From Cryptomeria japonica (taxonomy: Eukaryota; Streptophyta; Pinopsida; Cupressales; Cupressaceae): 64,000 bases of DNA. Where the stretch lies: positions 546,104,202-546,168,201 of the forward strand of contig NC_081412.1 of the NCBI RefSeq assembly GCF_030272615.1, in the 5' to 3' direction. Shown in pieces: positions 10,669 through 22,099 of the stretch. The number at the start of each line of letters is the position of its first letter. Position 1 is the first letter of the stretch. The notes under the pieces are model-generated. The model saw nothing but the letters and a program-made list of their open reading frames with translations, was not told where the DNA came from and searched no databases. The position numbers and the translations under genes were made by a program.

Positions 10669-13369
10669 CTTTACGACTCTATACGGTGTCGTTATGGGTC
10701 ATATGACCCCTTATGACACCATATGGTGTCGTTAGGGGTCCTATAGTGTCCTAAGGGGTCATATTGTGTCCTACGACCCCTTAGGACACCATATGACACC
10801 ATATTGGGTTGTTATGGGTCCTATAGTGTCTTAAGGGGTCATATAGTGTCCTACGACCCATTAGGACATCGTATAACCCCTAACGACACAATTTGGTGTC
10901 TTAAGGGGTCATATGGTGTCCTAAGGGGTCATTTTGTGTCCTACGACCCCTTAGGACACCATATGACCCCTTAAGACACCAAATTGTGTTGTTATGGGTC
11001 ATATGGTGTCCTACAGGGTCATGGTACACTACATGACCCCTAAGGACAACATATGACCCCTAATGACACTATATGGTGTTGTTAGGGGTCATATGGTGTT
11101 ATAAGGGGTCATATTGTGTCCTACCACCCCTTAGGACACCATATGACCCCTTATGACACCATATTGGGTCATTATGGGTCCTATGGTGTCCTAAGGGGTC
11201 ATATTGTATCATACGATCCCTTAGGACACCATATGACCCGTTAAGACACCATATTGGGTCCTTATGGGTCCTATTGTGTCCTACGATCTCTTAGGACACC
11301 ATATGACCCCTTAATACACCAAATTGTGCCTTCAAGATGCCATATGACCCCTTAGGACACAATATGACCCTTTACAACTCTATAAGGTGTCATTATGGGT
11401 CATATGACCCAATATAACACCATATGGTGTGGTTAGGGGTCCTATGGTGTCCTAAGGGGTCATATTGTGTCTTATGACCCCTTAGGACACCATATGACCC
11501 CTAATGACAAAATTTGGTGTCTTAAGGGGTCATATGGTGTCCTAAGGGGTCATATGGTGTCCTACAATCCCCTAGGACACCATATGACCCCTTAAGACAC
11601 CATATTGTGTTGTTATGGGTCATATGGTGTCCTAAGGGGTCATGGGACACCATATGACCCTTAAGGACAATGTACGACCCCTTAGGACACCATGTGGTGT
11701 CGTTAGGGGTCATATGGTGTCCTAAGGGGTCATATTGTGTCCTACGAGCCCTTAGGACACCATATGACCCCTTATGACACCATATTGGGTCATTATGGGA
11801 CCTATGGTGTCCTAAGGGGTCATATTGTGTCCTACGACCCCTTACGACACTATATGACCCCTTAAGACACCATATTGGGTCGTTATGGGTCCTATAGTGT
11901 CCTAAGGCGTCATATTGTGTCCTACGATCCCTTACAACACCATATGACCCCTTAAGACACCATATTGGGTCATTATGGGTCCTATGGTGTCCTAAGGGGT
12001 CGTATTGTGTCCTACGACCCCTTAGGACAATATATGACCCCTTAAGACACCAAATTGTGTTGTTATGGGTCATATTGTGTCCTATTGGCTCATATTGTGT
12101 CATATGACCCCTTTAAGACACCATATGACCCCTTAGGACACAATATGACCCTTTATGACTCTATGCAGTGTCGTTATGGGTCATATGACCCCTTATGACA
12201 CCATATGGTGTTGTTAGGGGTCCTATGGTGTCCTAATGCATCATATTGTATCCTACGACCCCTTAGAACACCACATGACCCCTTAAGACACCAAATTGGG
12301 TTGTTATGGGTCATATGGTGTCCTAAGGGCTCATGGGACACCATATAACCCGTAAGGACAACATACAACCCTTTATGACACCATATGGTGTTGTTAGGGG
12401 TCATATGGTGTCCTAACGGGTCATATTGTGTCCTATGATCCCTTAGGACACCATATGACCACTTATGACACCATATCGGGTCATTATAGGTCCTATGGTG
12501 TCCTAAGGGGTCATATTGTGTCCTACGACCCCTTAGGACACCATATGACCCCTTATGACACCATATGGTGTCGTTAGGGCTCATATGGTGTCCTAAGGGT
12601 TCATATTATGTTCTACGACCCCTTAGGACACCATATAACACCATATTGAGTTGTTATGGATCCTTTGGTGTCCTAAGGGGTCATATTGTGTCCTACGACC
12701 CCTTAAGACACCATATTGGATTGTTATGGGTCTTATGGTGTCCTAAGGGGTCTTATGGTGTCCTACAACCACTTAGGACACCATATGACCCCTTAAGACA
12801 CTAAATTATGTCTTTATGGGTCATATTGTGTCCTAATGGGTCATCTACACAATATGACCCTTTATGACTCTATATGGTGTCGTTATGGGTTATATGACCC
12901 CTTATGACACCATATGGTGTTGTTAGGGGTCCTATGGTATCCTAAGGGGTCATATTGTGTCCTATGACCCCTTAGGACACCATATGACCCCTTAAGACAC
13001 CAAATTAGGTCATTATGGGTCATATGGTGTCTTAAGGGGTCATGGGACACCATATGACTTCTAAGGACAACATACGACCCCTTATGACACCATATGGTGT
13101 TGTTAGGGGTTATATGGTTTCCTAAGGGGTCATATTGTGTCCTACGACCCCTTAGGACACCATATGACCCCTTATGACACCATATTAGGCCGTTATGGGT
13201 ACTATGGTGTCCTAAGGGGTCATATTGTGTCCTACGACCCCTTAGGACACCATATGGACCCTTAAGACACCATATTGGGTTGTTATGGGTCCTATGGTGT
13301 CCTAAGAGGTCATATTGTGTCCTACAACCCCTTAGGACACCATATGACCCCTTAAGACACCATATTGTG
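10669..13369. repeat. 2.7-kb minisatellite of about 90-bp hairpin monomers
   Basis: Tandem array of roughly 30 monomers with a basic period near 89-90 bp (for example, starts at about 11806, 11896 and 11985). Each monomer contains the inverted pair GGTGTCCTAAGGGGTC and GACCCCTTAGGACACC, 16-bp perfect arms around about 14 nt. It also carries related GACCCCTTAAGACACC units, so the array is made of one 20-22-bp word in alternating orientation. A variant block beginning ACTCTATA recurs at about 10677, 11375, 12157 and 12866, which gives a higher-order period of about 700-780 bp. Long open frames here (such as 11522-12103, minus) arise because 90 bp is a multiple of three, and they are not genes. 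Confidence 0.9.
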
Positions 13370-13477
13370 TCTCTTTCCCTCTCCTCCTCTCTCTCTCTCT
13401 CTCTCTCTCTCTCCCCCCTAATCTCTCTCTCTCTCTCTCCCTCTCTCTCCTCCTCTCTCTCTCTCTCTCTCTCTCTA
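13370..13477 (+). repeat. (CT)-rich microsatellite
   Basis: Pyrimidine tract of CTCT units with CCTCCT and CCCC interruptions, bounding the minisatellite on the right. It is the reverse-complement composition of the tract at 10491-10668. Confidence 0.9.
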
Positions 13478-13490
13478 AAATATGAGTAAT

Positions 13491-13610
13491 AAAATCGGAT
13501 ATTCGATTTCTGTCATTGCCATTAATGTGGCAACATTAAAAAAAAAAGGCGGCAATGAGAAAAAAATTTGGGACCACAAATTTATACATTAAAATCGGAT
13601 ATCCGATTTT
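13491..13610. repeat. Two further copies of the CGGATATCCG palindrome
   Basis: A degenerate copy at 13491-13509 (one arm reads ATTCGATTTC) and a perfect 20-bp copy at 13591-13610. They stand just upstream of the transposase gene and mirror the copy left of the minisatellite. Confidence 0.6.
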
Positions 13611-13793
13611 TGTAAATAAAAAAGAGCCTTGTAGGCCATTTTGTGGATTCCAATGGCCCACAGTCTACATATTCTATTTTTTGTTGACAATCACGGGTTT
13701 TCAGACAGGTTGAGACATTTTTTTTACATTTGAGAGATTCTTAAAGTCAAATCTTAAATTGTCAATCATTTAGGAGCATCTTTGTGGAGGTAA

Positions 13794-16149
13794 ATGGGGA
13801 GTCGTAGTTGTCGAAAGTCTAAACGCAAAAGAAAACTTTCAAATGACCAAATTGAAGTGTATAGAGAAAGAGATAGAGAAGGTCTTAGGAGGATAAGATA
13901 AGGTATGTTAAATATTGCTAATGTTACATCAAGTGAAGATGAAATTGAATTTGAAAATGTGTTAAGTTATTGAAAATGAAAATGTAGATTTTGAAAGTGA
14001 AAATTTTGAAAATGTTGAAAATGTTGAAAATGTTGAAAGTGATAATGAAATTGCTCAACATGTGGAAAATTTTGACATAGGAGGTGAACATGTGGAAAAT
14101 TTTGACAGTGGATGTGAACATGTGGAAAATTTTGACATTGGAGGTGAAAACATGGAAAACATTAACATTGAAGGTGGAATTTCTCAACCAAGTGAACAAT
14201 ATGTAACACCTAATTACTTTAGAATTGAAGAGCCTCTCATGGATGAAAGACAAATTCCAAATCCAAGACCTTAAAGAACCCCACAATGGTTACTTGAAAT
14301 CGATGAGAATATTATTGTGAATCTTGAAGGCAAGAGGTCAACAAGAACCGTTCGATTGTGGGCTGCACAACTTTTCGACCAAAATTTTAGCAATAAGACA
14401 TTGACCAAGCAATGCCAACTCTTTGTTAAATTGCTAAAGATGATAAAGATGAGACCATTGCTAAACAAATTGAATATTTGTATGAACAAGAAGATGGAGA
14501 GAAATTCTATTATTGCCAAAAATCTATTTGACACTCTCAATTCTATTGGAAAGAATACCAAATAAAGAGATAAGAGAGTCGCTTGAAGAGTGATTACAAC
14601 CTCCTTACTAAGCCATCAATTAAGGAAGGCTCATCAAATGAGACAAACTTGTGTTGATTTTAACATAAACCATAAAAATTTGGATAGAGAACTTGCATGA
14701 AGACAAAGACTTGATGATCCACTTCAACAAGATACATGGGATTTTGGTGGGAGGTTTCCACGTGTTGATAGAAAGTTGACTGACAATGTGAAGGAGGAGA
14801 TTCAACAATTTTGGTACTCTAATTCTAGAGTGTCACCCAATGTAAATGACATTTTGAAATTAAGAATTGGCAACTGAGACCGCACACCGCATCCCAAACA
14901 TCTATTGGAATCAAGCCAAACAATGTTGTACAAAAAAATTTGTGAAATACATCCAACTTTGCAAATATCACAAAGGGCCTTTGAATCTTTGAAGCCATTT
15001 TATTGTGTTCCTCTTAAGATTTCTAATACTTGTTGTTGCAAGTACCATGTGGAGTTTTCAATGTACCATTAACTTCTATGTCATATTCATTCTATGATGC
15101 ATACTAATGAGATGTTGTAGGAGTGTGGTGCAATTCTGTTTCTGAGATCATCAAGAGACTTGCAAGATCTATTTTTATGCCCTAGAGATGATGGCTGCTA
15201 TTTCTATAGAAATGATTGTTTGAATGAGAAGTGCTCAGAATGTGGTGGGTTGTCAAATTTTGTTTCATGTTTTCATGAGGGCAGTGAACACGACTTTGGA
15301 AATAATTATGCTGAGAAAAAAAGATATGAGACAATGACATATACTTTGAAGAGTGGAGGTGAAGGTTCTAGATGTGAATTAGTCTCAAGAGAAGTGAGTA
15401 TTGCTGATTTTATTTTGGATTTTAAGGAAAATATTTTCTACAAGTATGCAAGGCACAACCATAGGTCTCAGTGGTCGGATCAATAGTTCATGATGTGTAA
15501 GAACTCTTTCCCGATTGGAACTATTTTATCCATGGTTGATTTTGTAGAGAACTATACTTTGCAACCATAGAATGAGGTACAGTCTTAGTACTACAATTCA
15601 ATCCAGATTGCTATTTTTGTTCACATTACATATAGACATGGCCCTGATAGTACAGAAGAGGATAGGAAGATAATCAGGGAGTATCTTTTTTATATGAGTG
15701 ATGATAGATCACACTCCTCCGAGTATGTGCAACATTCTTTCAAGAATTTTTTTGAGTTCTTGCATGAGAAAGATATTGCAATTGATCGACATAGCATATG
15801 GTTAGATAATTGTACGAGTCAATTCAAGAATGATCGTATGTTTTATTGGTTGATTATAATGCATGTAGAGAGGCGTATACCTCATATTTGGTGTTTTTTT
15901 GAGGTAGGGCATGGGAAGGGGGAGCATGATGGATTAGGTGCATGTTTGAAGAGAGCTCTAGTTAAGGAGCAATAGAGGATTTCAGGTGCAAATTTCTTTG
16001 ATGCATGTTCTATTGTTGATTGGTGTAGTTCAGCATTGTCACATGGAGGTACTCTTGATTCAGCAGTGACCATATTCTTTTGGTTGGTTGAGGAGGGCAC
16101 AATGGGAGACAGATTGGATTGTCAAACAATTAAAGATTCTTCAAAGATG
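13794..16149 (+). pseudogene. DDE-like transposase gene, N-terminal and catalytic part
   Basis: An ATG at 13794 starts a basic segment (RSCRKSKRKRKLSNDQ), probably exon 1. From about 14060 to 16149 one frame stays open apart from nonsense codons, with no frameshift. Conserved blocks in order are: DNVKEEIQQFW (about 14790), KICEIHPTLQISQRAFESLKP (about 14940), Cys-rich CCCKYH, CSECGG (about 15234), DFVENY (about 15540), YMSDDRSHSSEYVQHSF (about 15690), WLDNCTSQFKN (about 15800) and GHGKGEHDGLGACLKR (about 15909). The layout DFxENY / SDD / D-x-C-xx-QFKN / HGKGxxDG matches a family of uncharacterised transposase-like proteins that I recall from animal and plant genomes. Acidic residues in these blocks are candidates for the catalytic triad. 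The product would cut and join element ends in the nucleus. The gene is split at 16149, and the C-terminus is at 22.1 kb. Confidence 0.6.
13990..14170 (+). repeat. Coding tandem repeats in the transposase N-terminal region
   Basis: First, GAAAATGTT-type 9-bp repeats. Then about 3.5 copies of a 30-bp unit encoding GEHVENFDIG-like decapeptides at about 14065-14165. All units are multiples of three, so the frame is kept. The region would be an acidic, low-complexity linker. Confidence 0.7.
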
Positions 16150-17010
16150 TGTTGGCGAATATTTTGTCACCAGCGTACCAATGGCAAAATATATAATTCA
16201 CACACATCTATGTTGATAAATTAATCTCTCCTCTCATCAAGGGGAGGTTCCCTTTGCAATTTCTTCTCTAATTAATAAGAAATCAAAATCTGTGGGTTGA
16301 TATTTGGCATATAACTCTCTTTTTTCAGAGTCTATGTATTCTCCCTCTACCTTGTTACAATTTCTCTATCATTTTAGATACTTAAAGAAAAGAACAATGA
16401 ATCTAACAACCTATGCTAAAACTTACAATCAAGTAGCACAAAATCTCTCTTGAATGTAATACCAACTCAAACTGATTATTACAAAAAGTTAGAAATTTAA
16501 CTCGCAGCTCAAAGTCTTCAAGTATGAATTCCTAATCCTTTAAACTAAAAGTAATTGTAGTAATACAAAGACTACCACTAATTACTTAATTTATCAGAAG
16601 ATTTCCCAAATATGCTAGGAGCACGCAGTCTACTTGCACGATTTAGGATCTCTTTTACAACACAACAATATCTTCAATATCAAATAAGTAAAGAACATAC
16701 ATAAGTAATCGACATAAGAACATTAACTCATATAAACAATTTTCTTGACACAACACAAAGTTTGAGATCAAACAAAATTGTTTTCTTTATTTGCTTGATA
16801 GAATCTTCGCAACAAAATCCCAAAGTCTTAGTTGAGATAAAAATTCTGCAGAGTTTTGCTTAGCATGAAAAAGATAAATATTTACAAATGAGGTCCTCCT
16901 TAAATAGGAAAAGAATGGATAAAAATGTGGGCACAGTTGACTAATTCAACTGCACAGTCCCACTTTACTACAACTACAACATAAGGAAAATGTGTAGCTG
17001 CAAGAAAACT
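16150..17010 (-). repeat. LTR-like 3' terminal region of the TG...CA element
   Basis: Read on the minus strand it runs from TGTTAG (about 17010) to CCAACA (16150). It contains a TATA-like TATTTAAGG near 16903 followed by a typical LTR-like leader. No polypurine tract precedes it and no matching copy stands at the other end, so calling it an LTR is tentative. No gene seen on either strand. Confidence 0.3.
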
Positions 17011-17018
17011 AACAGCAT

Positions 17019-20000
17019 CTAATGATGCAACTGCATAAAAAGAAAAAGCTGAAAGGGGATGCTCTATTCATCTTTCTCCTCCTAGTTCGATTTATGAAAC
17101 TCTTCGAGCTTAGTCAGGATAGCTTTCATCTCTACTTCATCCAGCATTGGGGTAGAACTTGTGATCACTCGAACACAGGAAATCACATCTTCAATATTTA
17201 CCTATTTCTTTTTCACATCCTTCAGCATGGATACAAGGACTTCAAAACTGACCTAAATCTCCAGTAACTTATCAAATGTGTCAAGTGAGAAATCTTGTCC
17301 CGTGAAGTGATCCATTAGAGAAAGGAATTCTTGTGTGATAGCTTCACTAGTAACAAGATTCTAATTGCCATCATATAAATAACAAGAAAGATCGACAACT
17401 TTGGCAAGAATGAGATCAATCTTGTCATCACCTTATTTCTTCTCTTGGTCCAGCTCTGCAATCGTTAACCTTATTTTCTCTTTCTTATTAGACAATAATG
17501 ACAAAATCTGGATATATTTTTCCCTTGTAGGAATTACTTTATTTTCAACAAGGACATCTATCCTGAAGTCCTCCATCTTTCTCCAAAGGGTTGTACTTTT
17601 CTCAACTTCCTCAATCTCTTGTGATAACGAAGTTTTGAGTCCTTGCATTTGACTTTGGATTACTTCAAAATCCACCAATAGTCCAACTATTGAACTTAGA
17701 AGATGAGAGCCTTCTGACCTTAGCCGTGAAATCCATTCATCCATCACTCGAGCCTTGGCTCCTACCTGTTCAATTTTCTTTAGAACTTCAGTATCCATTG
17801 AGGATACTATGGGCTCAACTTCCTAAGAAGATTGTGTGACCTTCAGAAGAACATTGGTCAATTCTTCACATTTCTACTTCAATTCATTCTTTGCATCCCT
17901 CTCTTCATCAAATCTTTGTAACAAAGAGTTGAGAGTTGTCTGACAATCCAACTTAACACTCTCATGTGTTTCCACCCTGAGCTCTATGGTTTACATGGTG
18001 TAATCCTTAGGTCGTATGTTGCCTTTATCTTTATCTGATGATGGCACCATGACCTCAACATACTTTCTCTTAGAAGTCGAGTCTACTAGCACCCGAGATA
18101 CCATCTTTGGCTTCTTTATTTCCTAAGGTTTTAGAGGAACCAACTACTCAAAATTAAATTCATCTAGAGAAATTACCTATTTTTTCCTCTTAGGGGCCAC
18201 TACTTCCATCCAAGGTGGTAATTCTGGATTGGCTGATGGAGTAGTAGCTCCTTGCTGATCTTCAGTTATGATTTCAGGAGCAGGTTGACTGGAGCTCGCA
18301 GCAATTATGAGTGTTATCATTGGCATCAATGTTGAAGTATTTTGTGGGACACCTATTGATGTTGCAAGAGTTGTTGTTGCTAACATCTCTTTAGTCACAA
18401 ATGGGAGAATTGAAGGCGCTATGGATGCAACCTCAATACTTACCAATAGTGGAATTTTTGTTGTGATTGTAGTAACAGGTAAGTTCATTGTAGATTGTTC
18501 TTCAAATTCCCCTTCCAAGGCTTCATTAAAATCCAGCATCGTAGATTCAATGGTGGATGAAGGAAAATCATCCAAATTGGAGAAATTGGTTAATGTGAAA
18601 AACTATTGAGTAGCCTCTGACATCATGCCCATACCTAGATCCCCATCTTGAAAATCCTCATCCTCTTGATCAGAGTCAGAATCAATAGAGTGGACGATCA
18701 CCTCAGAATGAGTTGGTACCTATGAAGTGATTTGAGCATCAAATTCACCTTGATGTGATGTTTCTTCAATCTATGCTTCCTCTTGTTGAGGAATTTCACC
18801 TTCTTTAGTCCCGTTCTCTTTTTCAATTTCAATGGCAGGTGGTTGTTCTAGCTCATTTGTGACTGTCCCCTGCATTGCTGATGATGACTCACCCTTCTTG
18901 GACCCTTTAATTGTAAATTTAATTTTGGGCCCTTTTCCCTTAGATTGTACTACGGGAGCTAAAGATAGTGCTTGTGGATCTGCCCTACTCTTTGTTCTTG
19001 TCTCCCCTGTAGCTGTCTTGCCAAATGGGCCATCACCATCACTATTATCGTCATCCCCAGAACTAGCAGGCAGTTGTTTCATTCTAAGATTCTTTTTTAA
19101 TAGCCAAGCATTAGTGTTTGCCAAGATGGGAGCGATCCTTTGGGTGATAGATTTACTTTCCTTCTTTGACCATTGCACTGGTGGGAGCGGAGAATCAGCA
19201 ATCTTCTTCTCATAATAGGCAGGGTCTATTATGTCATTCGTGTCTTCCATGGTCATTGGGATTTTTGCTAAATCCAGGTTTTCAATCTGTTCCCGGGTAA
19301 GTCAACTAAAATCCATCCTTCTTATATCTTCCTCATTCTGACAGTCCGCCCATACATCTTCAAACCTGTAGACATGGGTATAACTCCTCTTGAGTTTGTT
19401 CTTTATGCCACGAAAGTCAAAATTATTTCATGTCTTGAATCTTCTCATAGTATTCCATTGTATTTCTTCCTTCATGTTTTTGGATTTGGGGTTGGTTAGG
19501 ACTGAGTACCTGCCAATTGATTCTGGGAACTTCAACCCAGTCTTATGTACTTGTGATTTCTTTTCGTGCACATATATTAGTTGTCAACACAACTCCATGA
19601 GAATGACCTTATCAGAAGGATACCTTGGTAGAATGAACGTCTCACTTGAGAAACATCCAATCCGAATGTAAGTGAATGTTGGGAATTGAAGGAAAACACA
19701 TCCGAAATGAGATACCCTGCTATACGCAGCCTCTGATAATCTCTGCTTTTGTAGGCTCTTATCAAACATGCACTTCCACACAACAAAGAAGGCATCATTA
19801 ACTCTTCTGAAGTGGCTACCTTGATTCTTGATGGTAAGTTGATCCTAGTACTCCCAGACAGGCACCAATCTCCTATCACCCTTGGTAGACAAACTTGGAT
19901 ATTGCCTCATAGAAGCAGCTGCATAAACCAGGCATGAGGTCATATAAAATTTTAGTGTCACTTTGAATTCCTTAAATTGAGCACAGAGCGCATCATTGAT

Positions 20001-20711
20001 CTATTCACCCTAGTCAATTCTTGTAGCCCTTTTCTTGATTATATTCATGTAGTAACACATCCAACTTCGAAAGTAATGAGAGTCTTTTAACCCCTTCACT
20101 CTTGATAACATGGTAACCATGTCGTTGTACTCCTCATTGAAGTCACTCCTGTGAAATAATTTGGGCCATCATGTGGTAGTGGAGTGTCTGGCAACAAAGA
20201 GGTACACAATATTGATCACTTTCTTGCATTTATCCTCATTTTTCTCATAGTACTCTTGAGCACTTTCTTGAGAAATGTCAGCTACTTCTTCAACTGGAGA
20301 GCCTTTGAAGACACTATTGAAGAACACACTATCTAGAGTCATGATGGCATTTTGATCAGCATCCTTCACCTGTCTTGTATTCAGATCAAAGTGATCCACT
20401 ACTGGAAGTACAAATTCTGGATCATGAGTTGCAACTGGGAAGGATGCATATTTATGCAACTCAGATTTGATTAGATTGGTTAGGCGAGCAGGAGCTTTCT
20501 CAACCTAGTCAATAAACTCCTACATATTGACATGTCCAATTTCAGTATCTCTGATCTCCCTGATGTTTGAGTCTATTGAACTCTCTGGGTATAGGTTCAA
20601 GTACTTATCATACTTGTACTTCATCTTTTTTGTTGATGTTTTACCTGAAGAAGATTCCAACTAACTCAAGGAAGGCTCGGATTTATCCAGAGGGAGCTTT
20701 GACATTCGCAT
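17019..20711 (-). pseudogene. 1,231-codon gene of unknown function carried by the inserted element
   Basis: One minus-strand frame runs from ATG 20711 (MRMSKLPLDKSEPSL) to about 17019 with no frameshift, broken only by about two dozen nonsense codons, mostly TAG. The N-terminal third is mixed alpha/beta-like (MHKYASFPVATHDPEFVLPV, KCKKVINIVYLFVARHS, GSHFRRVNDAFFVVWKCMF). The middle (18.77-19.25 kb) is acidic and Lys-rich with low complexity. Next comes a Ser/Thr/Pro/Ile-rich stretch ending in a basic VAPKRKK motif (about 18180), a possible nuclear localisation signal. The C-terminus (17.43-17.80 kb) has heptad-like, coiled-coil-prone sequence (SQEIEEVEKSTTLWRKMEDF). I recognise no zinc knuckle, protease or polymerase. 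A gag-like structural role is possible but unproven. Confidence 0.5.
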
Positions 20712-20886
20712 TGACTACATTCAACACTGAGGATTAACTTTTTTGATAGTTATCATCATCATCAAAATCATTTTTTCTCAATCGGATCGAGAAATCGGAC
20801 TCAGAAAAAGCTTAAGAGTAAAACTGTCAAAAATAGTAGGTCAAGGAAAAAAGTCCGACCTGCACTTCAGGGAATAAAATTCACAC

Positions 20887-21922
20887 ATAGCACTTTAAAG
20901 TCCAATGTGCAAGGATAAACATCTTAATCTGCACACCAGACTTTAAAATCCGATGTGCAATTTTGGGTAAGTCATCAGCACATCAAACTTTAAAGTCCGG
21001 TGTGCTGATCAACGAAGATCATTAGCACATCGGACTTTAAAGTCCAATGTGCAAGTGTAAATATTTTTGAAAGAACCAGCACATCAGACTTTAAATTCCA
21101 ACGTGTCAATCGGGGGAAAAATGATTGATTGACATGTCGGGTTTTGAAACCCGACATGTAAATCAAATGTTCTCCTCTTTGCATATCGGACTTTAAAGCT
21201 TGATATGCGAAGGTCACCCTCCTACATGTCGGACTTTAAAATCCAATATGCAGAGAGGGCTTCATTGATCAGCCTACATATCGAACTTTAAAGTTTGATA
21301 TGCAGGCTAAAGGGGAAGAAAATATTGGAAAGGCAATCGGACTTTAAAAGTTCGATTGCCCTCCAAAGACACCAACAAGCAAAAACAAAAAACAAAAACA
21401 AGGTGGAAAGGGAAAAAGGAAAACGCAAAACAAGAAGAAAAACCCAAAACAAAAACACAAAAACCTACTTTAATCTGCTGCAATGAGTGAAAAAATCTGA
21501 TAAAGATGCGATAAATCTACAAGGCTGGTGAGAAAAAATGGAGGACACACATAGAGGAAGAAATTCACAAGTGAGAAAGAAGAAATAAACCTCGAAATCA
21601 ATTAAATAAACCCTTTAATTAGCAATAAATGCCATATTAATTGCTTAAATGACAGTGCATGTTAGACTTTAAAGTTCGACATGCAGGAAGAAAACCCTTG
21701 CAAGTCATACTTTAAAGTCCGACATGCAATGTCTGACCAGATAGCCTGCAGGTTGGACTTTAAAGTCTGAACTGCAGGGGAAAGATTACCTATAGGTCGG
21801 ACTTTAAAGTCCGACTTGCAAGCTGAAAATCAAACATTTGCACATCAAACTTTAAAGTTTGATGTGCAAATAACTTTGCAAAAGAAAGAACCCTGCAAGT
21901 TGGACTTTAAAGTCCGACCTGC
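20887..21922. repeat. Array of 16 palindromes (14 of exactly 28 bp) centred on TTTAAA
   Basis: Copies 2-16 begin at 20931, 20978, 21025, 21079, 21132, 21181, 21224, 21276, 21332, then 21657, 21700, 21748, 21792, 21840 and 21895; a partial copy 1 is near 20887. Consensus is about GCACATCGGACTTT then AAAGTCCGATGTGC. Most copies are exactly 28 bp, and start-to-start spacing is 43-56 bp. The copy at 21840 is a perfect palindrome. Arms vary between copies, but changes are often mirrored on the other arm (21132 has ACATGTCGGGTTT with AAACCCGACATGT; 21276 extends to 38 bp). It lies just upstream of the 1,231-codon minus-strand gene, so a transcript reading into that gene would carry serial hairpins. 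An A-rich spacer (21361-21650) divides it into two blocks. Confidence 0.85.
21361..21650. other. A-rich spacer inside the palindrome array
   Basis: Purine-rich, CAAAAACA-rich sequence between the two palindrome blocks. The short open frame at 21295-21486 is low-complexity (Lys, Asn, Gln) and overlaps a palindrome, so I do not call it a gene. Confidence 0.5.
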
Positions 21923-22099
21923 AGGTAAAACTGCAAACCTGAAAAACTTAGAAAACAATAAAAATGAAAAGCAAAATGCTAAATGAGATAACTGACGAAG
22001 TCGATCAAGCTCTCCTGGAAGTCATAAGGTACGAAACGGACCAGTTTCATAGGGTTGCCTCATGATTTTGGTCGTGTTGAAATCAAGGACAACAAGATG

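Larger units (their letters stand above)
16150..22094 (-). mobile_element. 5.9-kb TG...CA element that splits the transposase
   Basis: The ends are TGTTG (16150) and CAACA (22094), inverted to each other as in LTR-type elements. The flanks are AGATG at 16145-16149 and 22095-22099, a 5-bp target duplication. Transposase reading resumes right after it (..KM then HSFLSSDAS). The element carries one 1,231-codon minus-strand gene and a palindrome array upstream of it. I find no reverse transcriptase, and the two terminal regions do not look like direct repeats. It is therefore a non-autonomous or much-altered retroelement (for example a gag-only type), or another class with similar ends. Confidence 0.55.

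Noticed and set aside
11522-12584. Long minus-strand open frames of 193 and 136 codons
   Set aside because: They are translations of the 90-bp minisatellite; the period is a multiple of three, so any frame can stay open. No domain.
13280-13489. 69-codon open frame ending in Ser/Leu repeats
   Set aside because: Translation of the minisatellite end and the (CT)n tract.
18307-19215. Plus-strand open frames of 100 and 127 codons
   Set aside because: They are antisense shadows of the conserved minus-strand 1,231-codon frame.
20887-21922. CRISPR array
   Set aside because: Repeats are full palindromes with variable arms, spacers are irregular and AT-rich, no cas genes, and the context is a plant retroelement.
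16150-22094. Ordinary full-length LTR retrotransposon
   Set aside because: No matching direct terminal repeats, primer site or polymerase found despite TG...CA ends.
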